This document shows positions 36,954 through 46,201 of a DNA stretch of 64,000 nucleotides, in pieces. Under the pieces are notes generated by a model. It was not told the origin of the DNA. It searched no databases and saw only the letters and a list, made by a program, of their open reading frames with translations. Source of the DNA: Spirosoma sp. KCTC 42546 (GTDB lineage: Bacteria; Bacteroidota; Bacteroidia; Cytophagales; Spirosomataceae); assembly GCF_006965485.1 (NCBI RefSeq), contig NZ_CP041360.1, positions 7,172,501 to 7,236,500 of the forward strand, read 5' to 3'. The first letter of the stretch is position 1. The number at the start of each line of letters is the position of its first letter. Both the position numbers and the translations under genes were made by a program.

Positions 36954-38114
36954 ATGCGCAGACATCTATTTATCCTGCTCACGCTACTTATTTTCTTTAC
37001 CGCCGTTATCGAAGCGTGCACAAAAGATGACCCAAATACGACAGTATCTCCCGTAGTAAGTACGCCGACCCAACCTGTTGTGGTTAGTAACCCAATTACC
37101 AATGATACAGCAGCGCTTGGTCAGGCTTTGTTTTGGGATCCAATTCTATCGGGCGATAAAGATGTAGCCTGTGCTACCTGCCATCACCCTACTAATGCGT
37201 ATACCGATGGATTGGACCTTTCATTGGGTGCTCATGCTGTTGGTTATGGCCAAAACCGCCGATTCCTGAAACCGAACGACGTAGTACTCACCAAACGAAA
37301 TTCGCCGACCCTCCTTAATGCGGCCTTCAACGGCATGGATGGCAACGGAAACTATGTGTCGTTGACCGCGCCAATGTTCTGGGATTCACGCGCCCAAAGC
37401 CTCGAAAACCAAGTAATCGGTCCGCTGACAACATTTGAGGAAATGCGTGGTCATGCGTATTCCGAAGCCGTTACCTTAGACAGTATAGTAGCCCGGCTGG
37501 CCAAAATAACTGAGTACAAACAACTGTTTCAGGCTGCCTTTGGCAATAGCCAGGCCATTACGGCGGCCAATATTGGCAAGGCCATTGCAACCTTCGAGCG
37601 TACCCTGACTGCTATGAATTCACCCTACGACCGCTACAAAAAGGGCGATAAAACGGCGCTCACAGACCAGGAAATTCAGGGTATGCGGCTCTTCAACGAT
37701 GAGGGTTGCCCTATTTGTCATTCAGGACCCATGTTTTCCGACTACCAATTGCATGTAATGTCGGTGCCCGATAACAGCCAACTGACCAGTTCCGACGCTG
37801 GAGCGGGAGGTACTTATGCCTTCAGGACTCCCTCATTGCGAAACGTTGGGCTAACGGCTCCCTACATGCACAACGGCTTTTTTCAGAGTCTGAAACAGGT
37901 AATGAAGTTTTATGATGATATCGGCGAGCCTATTTCCCAAAACCCTCACGTGCCTGTACAGCGCTTAGACACCAAAATACAGCGAATTGCTCTTGGTGAC
38001 AGGGAGCAGGAGCAAGTTATTGCGTTTCTGAATGCCTTAACCGACTCCGGTTTTGATAAAACTATCCCGGCTCGTGTTCCTAGTGGCCTCAACCCAGGTG
38101 GCAACATTCGCTAG
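36954..38114 (+). CDS. Di-heme cytochrome c peroxidase family lipoprotein
   Basis: 386 aa from ATG 36954, with a lipoprotein-type signal (LLIFFTAVIEACTKDD). Two haem c sites: CATCHHP and CPICHSGP. Further CCP/MauG signs are LGQALFWDPILSGD, SPTLLNAAFN, MFWDSRAQSLENQ and FRTPSLRNVGLTAPYMHNG. It acts in the periplasm and may reduce peroxide or oxidise a protein partner; no partner gene is adjacent. Confidence 0.92.
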   Translation: MRRHLFILLTLLIFFTAVIEACTKDDPNTTVSPVVSTPTQPVVVSNPITNDTAALGQALFWDPILSGDKDVACATCHHPTNAYTDGLDLSLGAHAVGYGQNRRFLKPNDVVLTKRNSPTLLNAAFNGMDGNGNYVSLTAPMFWDSRAQSLENQVIGPLTTFEEMRGHAYSEAVTLDSIVARLAKITEYKQLFQAAFGNSQAITAANIGKAIATFERTLTAMNSPYDRYKKGDKTALTDQEIQGMRLFNDEGCPICHSGPMFSDYQLHVMSVPDNSQLTSSDAGAGGTYAFRTPSLRNVGLTAPYMHNGFFQSLKQVMKFYDDIGEPISQNPHVPVQRLDTKIQRIALGDREQEQVIAFLNALTDSGFDKTIPARVPSGLNPGGNIR

Positions 38115-38214
38115 ATGGCAACTGTCCGGCATTTTCAGTCTATCTTTCGCCGGTCAGAGGCCGGATAAGACTGCGACATAGTCCGAGACCATGCTGAACT
38201 GGTAGTTGCCCAAC

Positions 38215-39120
38215 CTACTTCTTCGCCTTCGGATGCGCTTGATCGTAGGTTTTCTTAAGCTGTTCGAGACTGGTGTGGGTATAAATCTGGGTTGCTGCCA
38301 GGCTGCTGTGGCCTAGTAAATCTTTGATGGCATTAAGGTCGGCACCCCGGTTGAGCAGATGCGTGGCAAAGGAATGGCGCAGTACGTGCGGGCTTTTCTT
38401 TTCGAGTGTTGTAACAAGGGCTAAATTGCGTTTCACAATCCGCTGAATCAGTACCGGATAGGCGGGAACGCCTTTGTCGCTTACGATTAAAATCGTTGAG
38501 TCGGCCTGGCCCGAAAATTCCTTTTCTTTTAGCTGGCTGTATTGCTGCACCAACTCGAACAAGGGTTGTGTTAAGGGAATGATCCGGTGTTTGTTGCGTT
38601 TCCCCAACACCATAATGGTTTTGTCATAGAGGTTCACATCGGCAGTTTTCAGGCCGGTTAGTTCGCTCAATCGGATCCCGGTGCCGTAGAGCAATTCGAG
38701 TACTAACTTGTCGCGGATACCCTCGAACGTATCCGGAAACTCGATGTCGTTGAGCAGCATGTCCATGGGCTTCTCTTCCACATACTGCGGCAAGCGCTTG
38801 CTCGCTTTCAGCGCCTGAATTTTCGCCATTGGATCGAGGTTGATTACGTTCCGGCGCATCAGAAAACTATAGAAACTCCGCAGCGTGGCAATCTTCCGGT
38901 TCACCGATGACTTATCCATATCAGCCTCTACCAAACTCACAATCCACGACCGAATATGCCGAAAATCAGCCCGCTCCGGTTGGTCGACATTGCATTCCGT
39001 TGCCAGAAACAGCGTAAACTGCTCCAGGTCATTGGCATAAGCCGTGAGTGTATGATGACTCAGTCGTTTTTCGTATCGAATGTGCTGAAGGAAATCTGAA
39101 CCGGGATTTTTTTGATTCAT
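38215..39120 (-). CDS. Tyrosine recombinase XerC/XerD family
   Basis: 301 aa from ATG 39120 (a TTG at 39186 is open further up). N-terminal SAM-like DNA-binding domain (FLQHIRYEKRLSHHTLTAYANDL) and catalytic domain with Arg in GTGIRLSELTGL, HVLRHSFATHLLNRGAD, and LGHSSLAATQIYTH holding the last His and Tyr. Length and motifs match housekeeping XerC/D that resolve chromosome dimers. bS21 lies upstream, a chromosomal neighbour often seen in Bacteroidota, so it is not likely a phage integrase. Confidence 0.92.
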   Translation of the reverse strand: MNQKNPGSDFLQHIRYEKRLSHHTLTAYANDLEQFTLFLATECNVDQPERADFRHIRSWIVSLVEADMDKSSVNRKIATLRSFYSFLMRRNVINLDPMAKIQALKASKRLPQYVEEKPMDMLLNDIEFPDTFEGIRDKLVLELLYGTGIRLSELTGLKTADVNLYDKTIMVLGKRNKHRIIPLTQPLFELVQQYSQLKEKEFSGQADSTILIVSDKGVPAYPVLIQRIVKRNLALVTTLEKKSPHVLRHSFATHLLNRGADLNAIKDLLGHSSLAATQIYTHTSLEQLKKTYDQAHPKAKK

Positions 39121-39280
39121 TTGATTGCTCTGATTATCTAACCGTGCGGGCGGCTCTGCCGAGGAATTTCTGATTCTACTTGTCAAATCTAATTATACCA
39201 ATCTTTTAAATCATATAATCCGGGTTCTGACAAAGAATCATGTCAATCAGTTAAATCACAAAAATCCCGCCGGGCCGGTC

Positions 39281-39314
39281 AAAAAAAAGCAGCAAACATC
39301 CCTGCTTGCTGCTT
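39281..39314 (-). terminator. Terminator of rpsU
   Basis: On the minus strand a 9-bp stem aagcagcaa / ttgctgctt is followed by eight T. It lies about 90 bases downstream of the rpsU stop. Confidence 0.8.
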
Positions 39315-39400
39315 CTATGCCTTGGTTGGCGATTGGGTATCGTTGACTGCGCATTCAACGACCCACTTAGGCCAACTGCGCACCACCGGCGGATGAAATC

Positions 39401-39598
39401 CTATTGCTCGGTGTGGTTGCCGTACATTCTCTCTTTGTACGTGGCCTTAATGATCTCTGTGCGACGCTTTACCGACGGTTTTTGGAAAGCCGTCCGCGAC
39501 CGCAACTGCCGTAACACACCCGTCTTTTCGAACTTCTTTTTGAAGCGTTTCAGGGCCTTGTCAATCGACTCGTTGTCTTTTACGTTAATGATAAGCAT
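39401..39598 (-). CDS. rpsU: Small ribosomal subunit protein bS21
   Basis: 65-aa basic protein: MLIINVKDNESIDKALKRFK, KFEKTGVLRQLRSR and the Lys/Arg-rich end are typical of Bacteroidota bS21. It binds the 30S subunit near the anti-Shine-Dalgarno end of 16S rRNA. A terminator follows downstream; it lies between xerC/D-type and ppx-type genes. Confidence 0.95.
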   Translation of the reverse strand: MLIINVKDNESIDKALKRFKKKFEKTGVLRQLRSRTAFQKPSVKRRTEIIKATYKERMYGNHTEQ

Positions 39599-39653
39599 TG
39601 TTAATATTGTGTTTTAGCTAAAACCGGGTCGCAAAGGTAATAGATTTGCAACT

Positions 39654-40580
39654 ATGAAACAAGCCATAATTGACTTAGGAACCAATACATTTCATCTGCT
39701 CATTGCCGAAACAGACGGCAACATGCCCATGATCCTGTTCCGCGAAAGCATACCCGCTAGAATTGGTCAGGCGGGTATCAATCAGGGAATTATCACCGAA
39801 GAAGGCATTGAACGCGCATTGGGCGTACTGACGTACTTCCGCCAGGTGCTCGACCAACATGCCATTGACCCGGAGCAGGTTCTGGCCATTGGCACCAGCG
39901 CCATTCGGGTGGCGCGGAATCAACAGGAATTTATAGACCATGTTCGGCAGGCAACAGGCATTCCAATCCGGGTTATTTCGGGCGACCAGGAGGCCTTGTA
40001 CATTTATCAGGGTATTCGGGCGACTGGCGCGCTGGATGAGGCCACAGCCCTGGTTATGGATATTGGCGGTGGCAGCGTTGAATTCATTCTGGGTAATCGG
40101 TCACGGGTTTTCTGGAAACAGAGCTTTGAAATCGGGGGGCAACGGCTCCGTGAACGATTCATGACTACAGACCCTATCAACTCCGGCAGTATCCGTCGGC
40201 TGCACGATTATTTTCAGGAACAACTTTTGCCTCTGGCCAACGCCATTCACCAATACCAACCCGCTGTACTGGTTGGCTCGTCGGGTTCGTTTGATACCCT
40301 GGTCGATATGTGGTATATGCACGAACAAAATCACCTACCCGACCCGAATCAGGCCACGTTTACCTTACCCATCGAAGAATTCTACCGCGCCTATGAACTA
40401 CTCATCACGAAAAATCACGCAGAACGTATGCAACTCCCAGGCATGATTGAGCTGAGGGTCGATATGATTGTCGTAGCCGTTTGCCTAATTGACTATGTTC
40501 TGAAAACATACGGTATTTCACAAATCAGAACCTCGATCTACTCATTAAAGGAGGGCGTACTAGCGTCGTTAAATGAGTAA
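39654..40580 (+). CDS. Exopolyphosphatase Ppx/GppA family
   Basis: 308 aa. ASKHA-fold phosphatase of polyphosphate or pppGpp: phosphate-1 loop AIIDLGTNTFHLLIAE, GTSAIRVARNQQEF, ISGDQEALYIYQG, phosphate-2 loop VMDIGGGSVEFILG, and VGSSGSFDTLVDM. It lacks the long C-terminal extension of E. coli Ppx, which is usual in this phylum. Transcribed away from rpsU with 55 bases between. Confidence 0.92.
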   Translation: MKQAIIDLGTNTFHLLIAETDGNMPMILFRESIPARIGQAGINQGIITEEGIERALGVLTYFRQVLDQHAIDPEQVLAIGTSAIRVARNQQEFIDHVRQATGIPIRVISGDQEALYIYQGIRATGALDEATALVMDIGGGSVEFILGNRSRVFWKQSFEIGGQRLRERFMTTDPINSGSIRRLHDYFQEQLLPLANAIHQYQPAVLVGSSGSFDTLVDMWYMHEQNHLPDPNQATFTLPIEEFYRAYELLITKNHAERMQLPGMIELRVDMIVVAVCLIDYVLKTYGISQIRTSIYSLKEGVLASLNE

Positions 40581-40714
40581 TGGATAATGGACAATGTATA
40601 ATGGAACGTAGCAGGTAAGTTTTACTACTATAGAGCTTTTTAAAGTCAATGCGCATTCTCTCTGGTTCACTCGGGCCACCCCCTTATACATTTTACATTA
40701 TACATTATTCATTT
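40571..40714. repeat. Imperfect inverted repeat between ppx-type and transporter genes
   Basis: aaatgagtaatggataatgg...tataatgg at the left pairs loosely with acattttacattatacattattcattt at 40688-40714. The right arm is nearly the same sequence as at 30334-30365, so both belong to one repeat family. Confidence 0.65.
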
Positions 40715-40722
40715 AACCGTCG

Positions 40723-41703
40723 ATGAAAGCCGAAACCAACGACCGATCCTCTTACCGAAACCTTATCTTCACCGCGTTACTCATTGCGTTCGTAGGCGTA
40801 GCCTTTGCCTTTCCGGGGCTATTTCTGAGTATCGGTGATTTTCAGTTAAAGAAACTTATTGTCCCGCTACTGCAAATCATTATGCTGGGCATGGGCACAA
40901 CGATGTCCATCAAAGATTTCGAAGGCGTTATTCAACAGCCCCGCGCGGTGTTTATCGGTGTAGCCTGTCACTTTCTGATCATGCCACTGCTAGGCTACAC
41001 GCTGGCGAATACCTTCTCATTCCCGCCCGAAATTGCGGCAGGCGTCGTGTTAATTGGCTGCTCGCCCAGTGGATTAGCCTCGAACGTGATGTGTTTCATT
41101 GCTAAAGCCAATGTGCCACTGTCCATCACAGTCACGACCCTGTCAACCCTGCTGGCACCGTTTCTGATGCCTGCACTGATGAAACTGCTGGCCGGTCAAT
41201 TCATCGAGATTTCGTTCCTGAAAATGATGGTCGAGATTATGCAGATCGTAATCGCCCCTGTGATTGTTGGATTGATTTTAAATCGGATTTTCCGAAAATC
41301 GGCGGTGATGCTGAATCGCGTTATGCCGCTAATGTCCATGGGCGGCATTATTCTTATCGTCGCTATTATAGCAGCCGCCGGGCGCGACAGTCTGCTAACA
41401 GTTGGCTGGACCCTGGCTTTATGTGTGCTGATTCATAACCTCTCCGGCTTTACGCTGGGCTATTGGTCGGCTAAGTTATTTGGTATGGATGAGCAAAGCT
41501 GCCGGACCATAGCCATTGAAGTAGGTCTCCAAAATGGCGGATTAGCGTCAGGCATTGCCGTACAAATGGGTAAAGTGGCTACGGTGGGGCTCGCTCCTGC
41601 TCTCTTTGGACCCATCATGAACACCAACGGTTCCTTACTGGCCACCTACTGGAGCCAACGCCCGGTAAAAGAAGAAGCTAGCGAATTCATACATATCGAA
41701 TAG
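40723..41703 (+). CDS. Bile acid:sodium symporter family transporter
   Basis: 326-aa membrane protein with about nine to ten hydrophobic helices. BASS-family landmarks: LQIIMLGMGTTMSIKDF, GVVLIGCSPSGLASNVMCFIAKANVPLSITVTTLSTLLAPFLMP (key residues GCSPSG and STLLAP) and AIEVGLQNGGLASGIA. Likely imports an organic acid (bile-acid-like, pantoate or 2-oxoacid) with sodium; the substrate cannot be told from sequence. Stands alone. Confidence 0.92.
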   Translation: MKAETNDRSSYRNLIFTALLIAFVGVAFAFPGLFLSIGDFQLKKLIVPLLQIIMLGMGTTMSIKDFEGVIQQPRAVFIGVACHFLIMPLLGYTLANTFSFPPEIAAGVVLIGCSPSGLASNVMCFIAKANVPLSITVTTLSTLLAPFLMPALMKLLAGQFIEISFLKMMVEIMQIVIAPVIVGLILNRIFRKSAVMLNRVMPLMSMGGIILIVAIIAAAGRDSLLTVGWTLALCVLIHNLSGFTLGYWSAKLFGMDEQSCRTIAIEVGLQNGGLASGIAVQMGKVATVGLAPALFGPIMNTNGSLLATYWSQRPVKEEASEFIHIE

Positions 41704-41850
41704 AAGTAGCCAGGATAATCATGATAGCTTCGTAACAAGCCCCTCAAGCCCAAAGTCGAAACCTCTTTCAAACATGTGTGTATGTCTATTAATTTAGAAT
41801 ACTTCAGAAAGAAAACTAAAGACTAAAGAATTGCCCCATAAATAGAATAT

Positions 41851-42318
41851 ATGCTTGAATTATCAGGAGATGGAGTTTTACCGCCAGGTCGCCACCGTTG
41901 TCAAGTAGATGACTTTTTTAATTTGTTCGTAAAAGCATTTAGCACTAATGCTCATCGACAACGACTTTTTCGGGAATGGGAATCTTATAACGACCGTTTA
42001 TGTGCTAGGGTGGGCCTCACGGGATTAACACAATGGATTGACGGCAGTTTTGTTACTAATAAACCATTTCCCAACGATATTGATTTTGTCACATTTATTC
42101 CTCATTATCTCTATGAACCGTTTGAAGATGGACTGATTGAGTTTTATAGCACAATTTCACTTCATGATAATGGTTTAGATGCATATATATGCCCCATTTA
42201 TCCAGCCGAACACCCTAGTTATCAGCTAACTCGACAGTATAGAGCGGCATGGCAAAAACGATTTAAAAAGAATAAAGACACTTCTGGTGAGAAAGGCTTT
42301 TTAGAGTTAATATTGTAA
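41851..42318 (+). CDS. DUF6932-like nucleotidyltransferase-type protein
   Basis: 155 aa. GLTQWIDGSFVTNKPFPNDIDFVTF looks like the GS...DxD core of a small nucleotidyltransferase fold, as in DUF6932 proteins; the N-terminal ELSGDGVLPPGRHRCQVDDF also fits. The next gene starts 1 base after its stop, so the two are a tight pair. The pair is AT-rich against its neighbours and has no other function link, which suggests horizontal gain. A toxin-antitoxin or defence role is possible but not shown. Confidence 0.6.
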   Translation: MLELSGDGVLPPGRHRCQVDDFFNLFVKAFSTNAHRQRLFREWESYNDRLCARVGLTGLTQWIDGSFVTNKPFPNDIDFVTFIPHYLYEPFEDGLIEFYSTISLHDNGLDAYICPIYPAEHPSYQLTRQYRAAWQKRFKKNKDTSGEKGFLELIL

Positions 42319-42319
42319 T

Positions 42320-42535
42320 ATGGCACGACCCAAATCAACAGAACAGCAGATAAATGATGTACTAGAGTTACTGGCGGATACGAATCGTATGCTCAAAAAG
42401 CTATCGCCGGAGACGAATCGACTTATGTATATTCAAGAACAACGTTTGAAGGGCCAATATCAACAGCAGCTTATAGCCCTGTTGGATGAATACCCTTCTA
42501 CCCTGGTTGTATCAAGGAAGCGTCCAGCATCGTAA
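42320..42535 (+). CDS. Small hypothetical protein paired with DUF6932-like gene
   Basis: 71 aa, charged, probably helical: ARPKSTEQQINDVLELLADT and RLMYIQEQRLKGQYQQQLIALL suggest two helices, possibly a coiled coil. No family recognised. Directly coupled to the preceding gene (1-base gap). Confidence 0.65.
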   Translation: MARPKSTEQQINDVLELLADTNRMLKKLSPETNRLMYIQEQRLKGQYQQQLIALLDEYPSTLVVSRKRPAS

Positions 42536-42619
42536 TGCATATGCCTGCCAACCTAGTGACAGGCTATTTTTTTGATTGCAAAAGTTGCATATACAACTTT
42601 ACTTTTTAACCTTTACACA

Positions 42620-43015
42620 ATGGACACGGAAGCCTATTGTATTGCAGGTCGTTTGCGGATGTTGGCGCGGATCATGACCGGGCGATATAACGACGCCTTC
42701 ACGCAGGAGGGCGTTACATTCGCGCAGGCAGGTCTGCTGATGCACATCTTTGCGCTACCGGGCGTTCGGCAATCCGAGTTATCGAAACGGTTGCAAATCG
42801 AGAAATCAGCGATGAGCCGGGATGTTCAGCTTCTGCAAAAAAATGGCTGGCTAACCGATAACCTTCGAAACGGCCTATTTCTTACCGAAGAAGGCCACCT
42901 ATTGGCCAAACGATGCCATAAAATCTGGAAATCGCTCAACCAGCATGTTTGGGAAGAACTTGGCCCCAATGCCGTTGAGGGGCTTTCTACATTATCGGAT
43001 AAACTATTAAAATAA
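42620..43015 (+). CDS. MarR-family transcriptional regulator
   Basis: 131 aa from ATG 42620. Winged helix with LPGVRQSELSKRLQIEKSAMSRDVQLLQKNGWL as recognition region (key residues SELSKRL and SRDVQLL) and a wing NGLFLTEEGHLLAKRC. Small-molecule or oxidant-responsive repressor type. It precedes a run of DinB-like, DUF4442, thioesterase and esterase genes on the same strand, though an inverted repeat separates it from them. Confidence 0.9.
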   Translation: MDTEAYCIAGRLRMLARIMTGRYNDAFTQEGVTFAQAGLLMHIFALPGVRQSELSKRLQIEKSAMSRDVQLLQKNGWLTDNLRNGLFLTEEGHLLAKRCHKIWKSLNQHVWEELGPNAVEGLSTLSDKLLK

Positions 43016-43016
43016 G

Positions 43017-43114
43017 TAAACACAGAGCCACGGAGACTATAACACAGAGAACACAGGGTTTTAAATTCTTTTCTTATGCTCTCTGTGCTTTATTCTCTGT
43101 CTCTCTGTGTTTAA
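43017..43114. repeat. Intergenic cacagag-type inverted repeat
   Basis: taaacacagagccacggag...cacagagaacacaggg on the left pairs with ctctgtgctttattctctgtctctctgtgttta on the right. This cacagag wording is a known kind of intergenic repeat in many unrelated bacteria. It separates marR from the DinB-like gene. Confidence 0.75.
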
Positions 43115-43129
43115 TAAATCCTACCTACT

Positions 43130-43591
43130 ATGACAACAGAACTCTTATCCCAACTCTGGCAAATGAGCCAGGCCGCTTCACAGGGGCCGATTCGTAAGCT
43201 GACAGCCGACAATTACCGCAACCGGTTAACGCCAGAAACCGCTTCGGCAGGCTTTATTGCCCTGCATACGGCCGAATCAATGCACCGGATGGCCAGCTTA
43301 CTTTTTGGACACGAAATCAGCATTCCGCTTCAGGCCACTGGTGGTGTTTCGGACGAAGGTAAACCTCTTGACTTAGCGTCGATTCAGCAACTGGTAAGCG
43401 ATAGTTTCGCCATGGTTGCCCATCATATTCAACAGACCAGCGATGACCAATGGGCCGAAATTATTCCCTCTCCTTTTGGCGAAGTACCGCGTATGCAAGT
43501 GCTGTCTTTTCTGATGCATCATAACTCCTATCACGCTGGGCAAATTGCGCAGGCGATCAAAAAGGGGAAAGAGTTTTCTCTGGTTATATAA
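43130..43591 (+). CDS. DinB-like four-helix protein
   Basis: 153 aa with the DinB/YfiT-like metalloenzyme fold: helix 2 His in ALHTAESMHRMASLL and the closing HHNSYHAGQIAQAI, which supply the usual three-His metal site. Members include thiol-dependent transferases (for example bacillithiol transferases), which would suit the BrxA gene in this genome. Substrate unknown. Confidence 0.85.
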   Translation: MTTELLSQLWQMSQAASQGPIRKLTADNYRNRLTPETASAGFIALHTAESMHRMASLLFGHEISIPLQATGGVSDEGKPLDLASIQQLVSDSFAMVAHHIQQTSDDQWAEIIPSPFGEVPRMQVLSFLMHHNSYHAGQIAQAIKKGKEFSLVI

Positions 43592-43643
43592 GGCGTTTCA
43601 ACTAGCTGGCGCCTGTATTTACCCGCGCCATAAGCAGTAACAG

Positions 43644-44174
43644 ATGAAACCAGCTTTTCTACAAACTAACCGTACCGAATCGGCTAAATCGTGGCTGTTT
43701 CGGACAGGACTGAACTGGTATCCGATGTATTTCGGAACAGGGGGCAAAATTTTGTTCTGGTCGAGCGATTGGCGAGAAGTGCATGTACGGTTGCGTCGAA
43801 CTATCTGGACATACAACTACGTAGGTACCATTTTTGGCGGCAGTATGTTCTCCGCCACCGACCCGTTTTATATGGTGATGCTCCTGCGTATTCTGGGTAA
43901 TCGGTACGTTGTCTGGGATAAATCGGCTAGTATCCGGTTTCGCAAACCCGGTCGACAGACACTCTATGCCCGCTTCGAAATTACCGACGAGCAACTGGCA
44001 ACCATTCGTACAGAGGTAGCTGCTAATGGTCAGACGGAGCATGTCTTTACAATTCAGTGGCTCGATAAGCAATCCGTTGTACACGCGGAACTCGAAAGGC
44101 TATGCTACATCGCCGATAAGCAGCATTATGAGCAACGCAAAAACGACAGGCAACAATCACGATTTCAGCGGTAA
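43644..44174 (+). CDS. DUF4442 hotdog-fold protein
   Basis: 176 aa. Hotdog fold of the DUF4442 type: KILFWSSDWREVHVRLRR, NYVGTIFGGSMFSATDPFYMV and WDKSASIRFRKPGR. Related to PaaI-type thioesterases. It is followed after 2 bases by a PaaI-type gene, so the two hotdog proteins are co-expressed. Confidence 0.85.
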   Translation: MKPAFLQTNRTESAKSWLFRTGLNWYPMYFGTGGKILFWSSDWREVHVRLRRTIWTYNYVGTIFGGSMFSATDPFYMVMLLRILGNRYVVWDKSASIRFRKPGRQTLYARFEITDEQLATIRTEVAANGQTEHVFTIQWLDKQSVVHAELERLCYIADKQHYEQRKNDRQQSRFQR

Positions 44175-44176
44175 TT

Positions 44177-44686
44177 ATGACTACAGAGCAAACCGAAACG
44201 CAACGGATACGGACCTATTCGTGGGAAGATCAGACAATTGGGGCAAAAGTGGGTGCCACCCTGTCGGGAATGGACTACTTACAGGGCATGATGGCCGGTC
44301 TGTATCCTGCACCCGCCATTGCCAATACCCTCGATATGGGGATTGAATCGGTAGAAGAAGGCAAAGTCGTTTTCTCGATTGTGCCACAGGAATTTCATTA
44401 CAATCCGATTGGTGCTGTTCATGGCGGTGTTTTCTGCACCCTGCTCGACTCCGCGTTGGCCTGTGCGATCCACTCGACGCTACCCATCGGAACAGGATAC
44501 ACTACGCTCGAACTGAAGGTTAACTTCATCCGTCCACTGACGCTTAAAACAGGCAAAGTCCTGGCCATTGGAACACTTGTACACGCCGGACGATCCGTAG
44601 CAACCGCCGAAGGAAAAATCGTAGATGAACAGGGAAAACTCTACGCCCACGCCACCACGACCTGCATGCTATTTCCATGGCGATAA
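44177..44686 (+). CDS. PaaI family thioesterase
   Basis: 169 aa hotdog-fold acyl-CoA thioesterase. Active-site helix GAVHGGVFCTLLDSALACA, then GTGYTTLELKVNFIRPL and VHAGRSVATAEGKIVDE, all typical of the PaaI/YdiI group. Acts in the cytosol on an aromatic or other acyl-CoA; substrate unknown. Confidence 0.9.
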   Translation: MTTEQTETQRIRTYSWEDQTIGAKVGATLSGMDYLQGMMAGLYPAPAIANTLDMGIESVEEGKVVFSIVPQEFHYNPIGAVHGGVFCTLLDSALACAIHSTLPIGTGYTTLELKVNFIRPLTLKTGKVLAIGTLVHAGRSVATAEGKIVDEQGKLYAHATTTCMLFPWR

Positions 44687-44699
44687 CCTCCTCCAACTT

Positions 44700-45371
44700 A
44701 TGACAGAACACCACTTGCTTGTTCAGCGCACGGCCCGCTATTACACCATAGGACAGCTAACTGATCAGACAAAACACATCTGGTTCTGTCTGCATGGTTT
44801 TGGTCAGCTAGCTCAGTATTTCAGCCGTAAATTTACAGATCTGGACGACGGTCAAACCCTGGTTGTTGTGCCCGAAGGCTTATCCCGCTCCTATACCGAC
44901 GGTAATTATCAGCGCATTGGCGCTTCCTGGATGACCCGCGAAGACCGTGATCATGAAATCAGCGATTACGTCCTTTACCTGAATTCACTTTACAACCTCA
45001 TGCTGGATGGGCGCAAACCAGGTGAAGCTGACTTACAGGTCACCGTATTAGGATTTTCGCAAGGTGCAGCGACGGCCTGTCGGTGGCTCAATGCCAACCA
45101 TGTCCATGTCGACCGGCTCATTTTATGGGCAGGTTACCTACCTCACGGTCTCGCCGATCTTATTAACCCGACTACGCTTAGTACGACTGAAACTCATTAC
45201 GTGTATGGTCGGCAGGACGAATACCTGCTGGAGCTAAAGGATATAAACGGCTACTTGAATCGATTGCAAACCGATATACCCACGCTGAAGATTACTGCTT
45301 TTGACGGTGGGCACAAAGTGGAGCCTAGTGTGTTGAAACAATTAGTGGCCAGCCCGGAAACGATTCTTTAA
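44700..45371 (+). CDS. Alpha/beta hydrolase (phospholipase/carboxylesterase-like)
   Basis: 223 aa from ATG 44700, just after the thioesterase stop; the frame is open from 44625. Nucleophile elbow VLGFSQGAATACRWL, oxyanion region WFCLHGFGQLAQYF, acid in VYGRQDEYL and final His in FDGGHKV. Small cytosolic esterase in an operon with two hotdog thioesterase-type genes. Its last 30 bases overlap the end of the converging gene. Confidence 0.9.
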   Translation: MTEHHLLVQRTARYYTIGQLTDQTKHIWFCLHGFGQLAQYFSRKFTDLDDGQTLVVVPEGLSRSYTDGNYQRIGASWMTREDRDHEISDYVLYLNSLYNLMLDGRKPGEADLQVTVLGFSQGAATACRWLNANHVHVDRLILWAGYLPHGLADLINPTTLSTTETHYVYGRQDEYLLELKDINGYLNRLQTDIPTLKITAFDGGHKVEPSVLKQLVASPETIL

Positions 45372-46085
45372 TCGTTGCCAGAACGATAGCTTTTTGTAGC
45401 CTCCCACAACGACCACTTCACCCAGCGCTGTAGTATCTTCATTGAGGTTGACCAACATTGGGGTAGCCTGGTCGGGGCGTCGTTGTATTTCCTGCGTTTG
45501 AAAGCCGATTGAGGCTACAACCAGCGTAATCAAGTCATCTTTCTGTTCCATTGGAACACTCAATTGGAAGTGTCCGGCAGAATCTGTACTAACGCCTGTT
45601 GATGTTCCTTTCAGAACAATACTTACACCCGCAAGACCCGTTTCAGATGACTTCTCGACTACCCGCCCAGTAATTACCCACGACGAGTCCGTTGATGTGG
45701 CTCCATCAACAACTAGCTGATTAGCAATATGGCCAAAGCTTTCTGAAGCTTGCGTAGTAGCAGGAACAACAAACAGGGGTTGTGTTTCGGCCTTTACCGT
45801 TTGATAGCCTAATAATCCTGCCGCTAACAAGCTAAAAAAACGCACTGGTGCCTGAGAAGCTGGCGTCGGAACATGTAATTTTCTATTGAGTTGGCTTAGT
45901 CGAAAACGCCCACAGGTTGAACCTGTAGATTGATTAACCACCTCTACAATCTGCTGATCTGTCAGCCCGGAGAAATCTACCACCGTTTTCTGGCAATGAT
46001 CGCAAAACCGCCCCGTATCCACAGACTTCATTTTCTGCCAATGCTGCTGGCAAGGTGTATCAATTGCAAGATGAATCCGTTTCAT
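45342..46085 (-). CDS. CarboxypepD_reg-like domain membrane protein
   Basis: 247 aa from ATG 46085. N-terminal cytoplasmic part has a zinc-finger-like FCDHCQKTVVDFSGLTDQQI, common in this Bacteroidota family, then a hydrophobic helix (FFSLLAAGLLGYQTV), then a carboxypeptidase-regulatory-like domain (WVITGRVVEKSSETGLAGVSIVLKGTSTGVSTDSAGHFQL; key residues GRVVE and GVSTDSAGHF). Ends with TALGEVVVVGGYK, like a TonB-box stretch. Function unknown. Confidence 0.85.
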   Translation of the reverse strand: MKRIHLAIDTPCQQHWQKMKSVDTGRFCDHCQKTVVDFSGLTDQQIVEVVNQSTGSTCGRFRLSQLNRKLHVPTPASQAPVRFFSLLAAGLLGYQTVKAETQPLFVVPATTQASESFGHIANQLVVDGATSTDSSWVITGRVVEKSSETGLAGVSIVLKGTSTGVSTDSAGHFQLSVPMEQKDDLITLVVASIGFQTQEIQRRPDQATPMLVNLNEDTTALGEVVVVGGYKKLSFWQRLKNRFRAGH

Positions 46086-46201
46086 AGGGATTGGGGCAGG
46101 TGTCAATTCGGGTAAACCTTAATTGGTGCCGGATGGCCTTGACCTAAGAAGATGTCCGGCAAAAGAAACAAAGAAATACAGGCGTCTTTGCTTTTAACAA
46201 G

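Noticed and set aside
38215..39120. Tyrosine recombinase as sign of a phage or integrative element
   Set aside because: It looks like housekeeping XerC/D next to rpsU; no att-like repeats, phage genes or tRNA nearby.
44625..44700. Upstream start for the esterase overlapping the thioesterase end
   Set aside because: The extra 25 residues are low in family similarity and overlap the thioesterase; ATG 44700 directly after its stop fits better.
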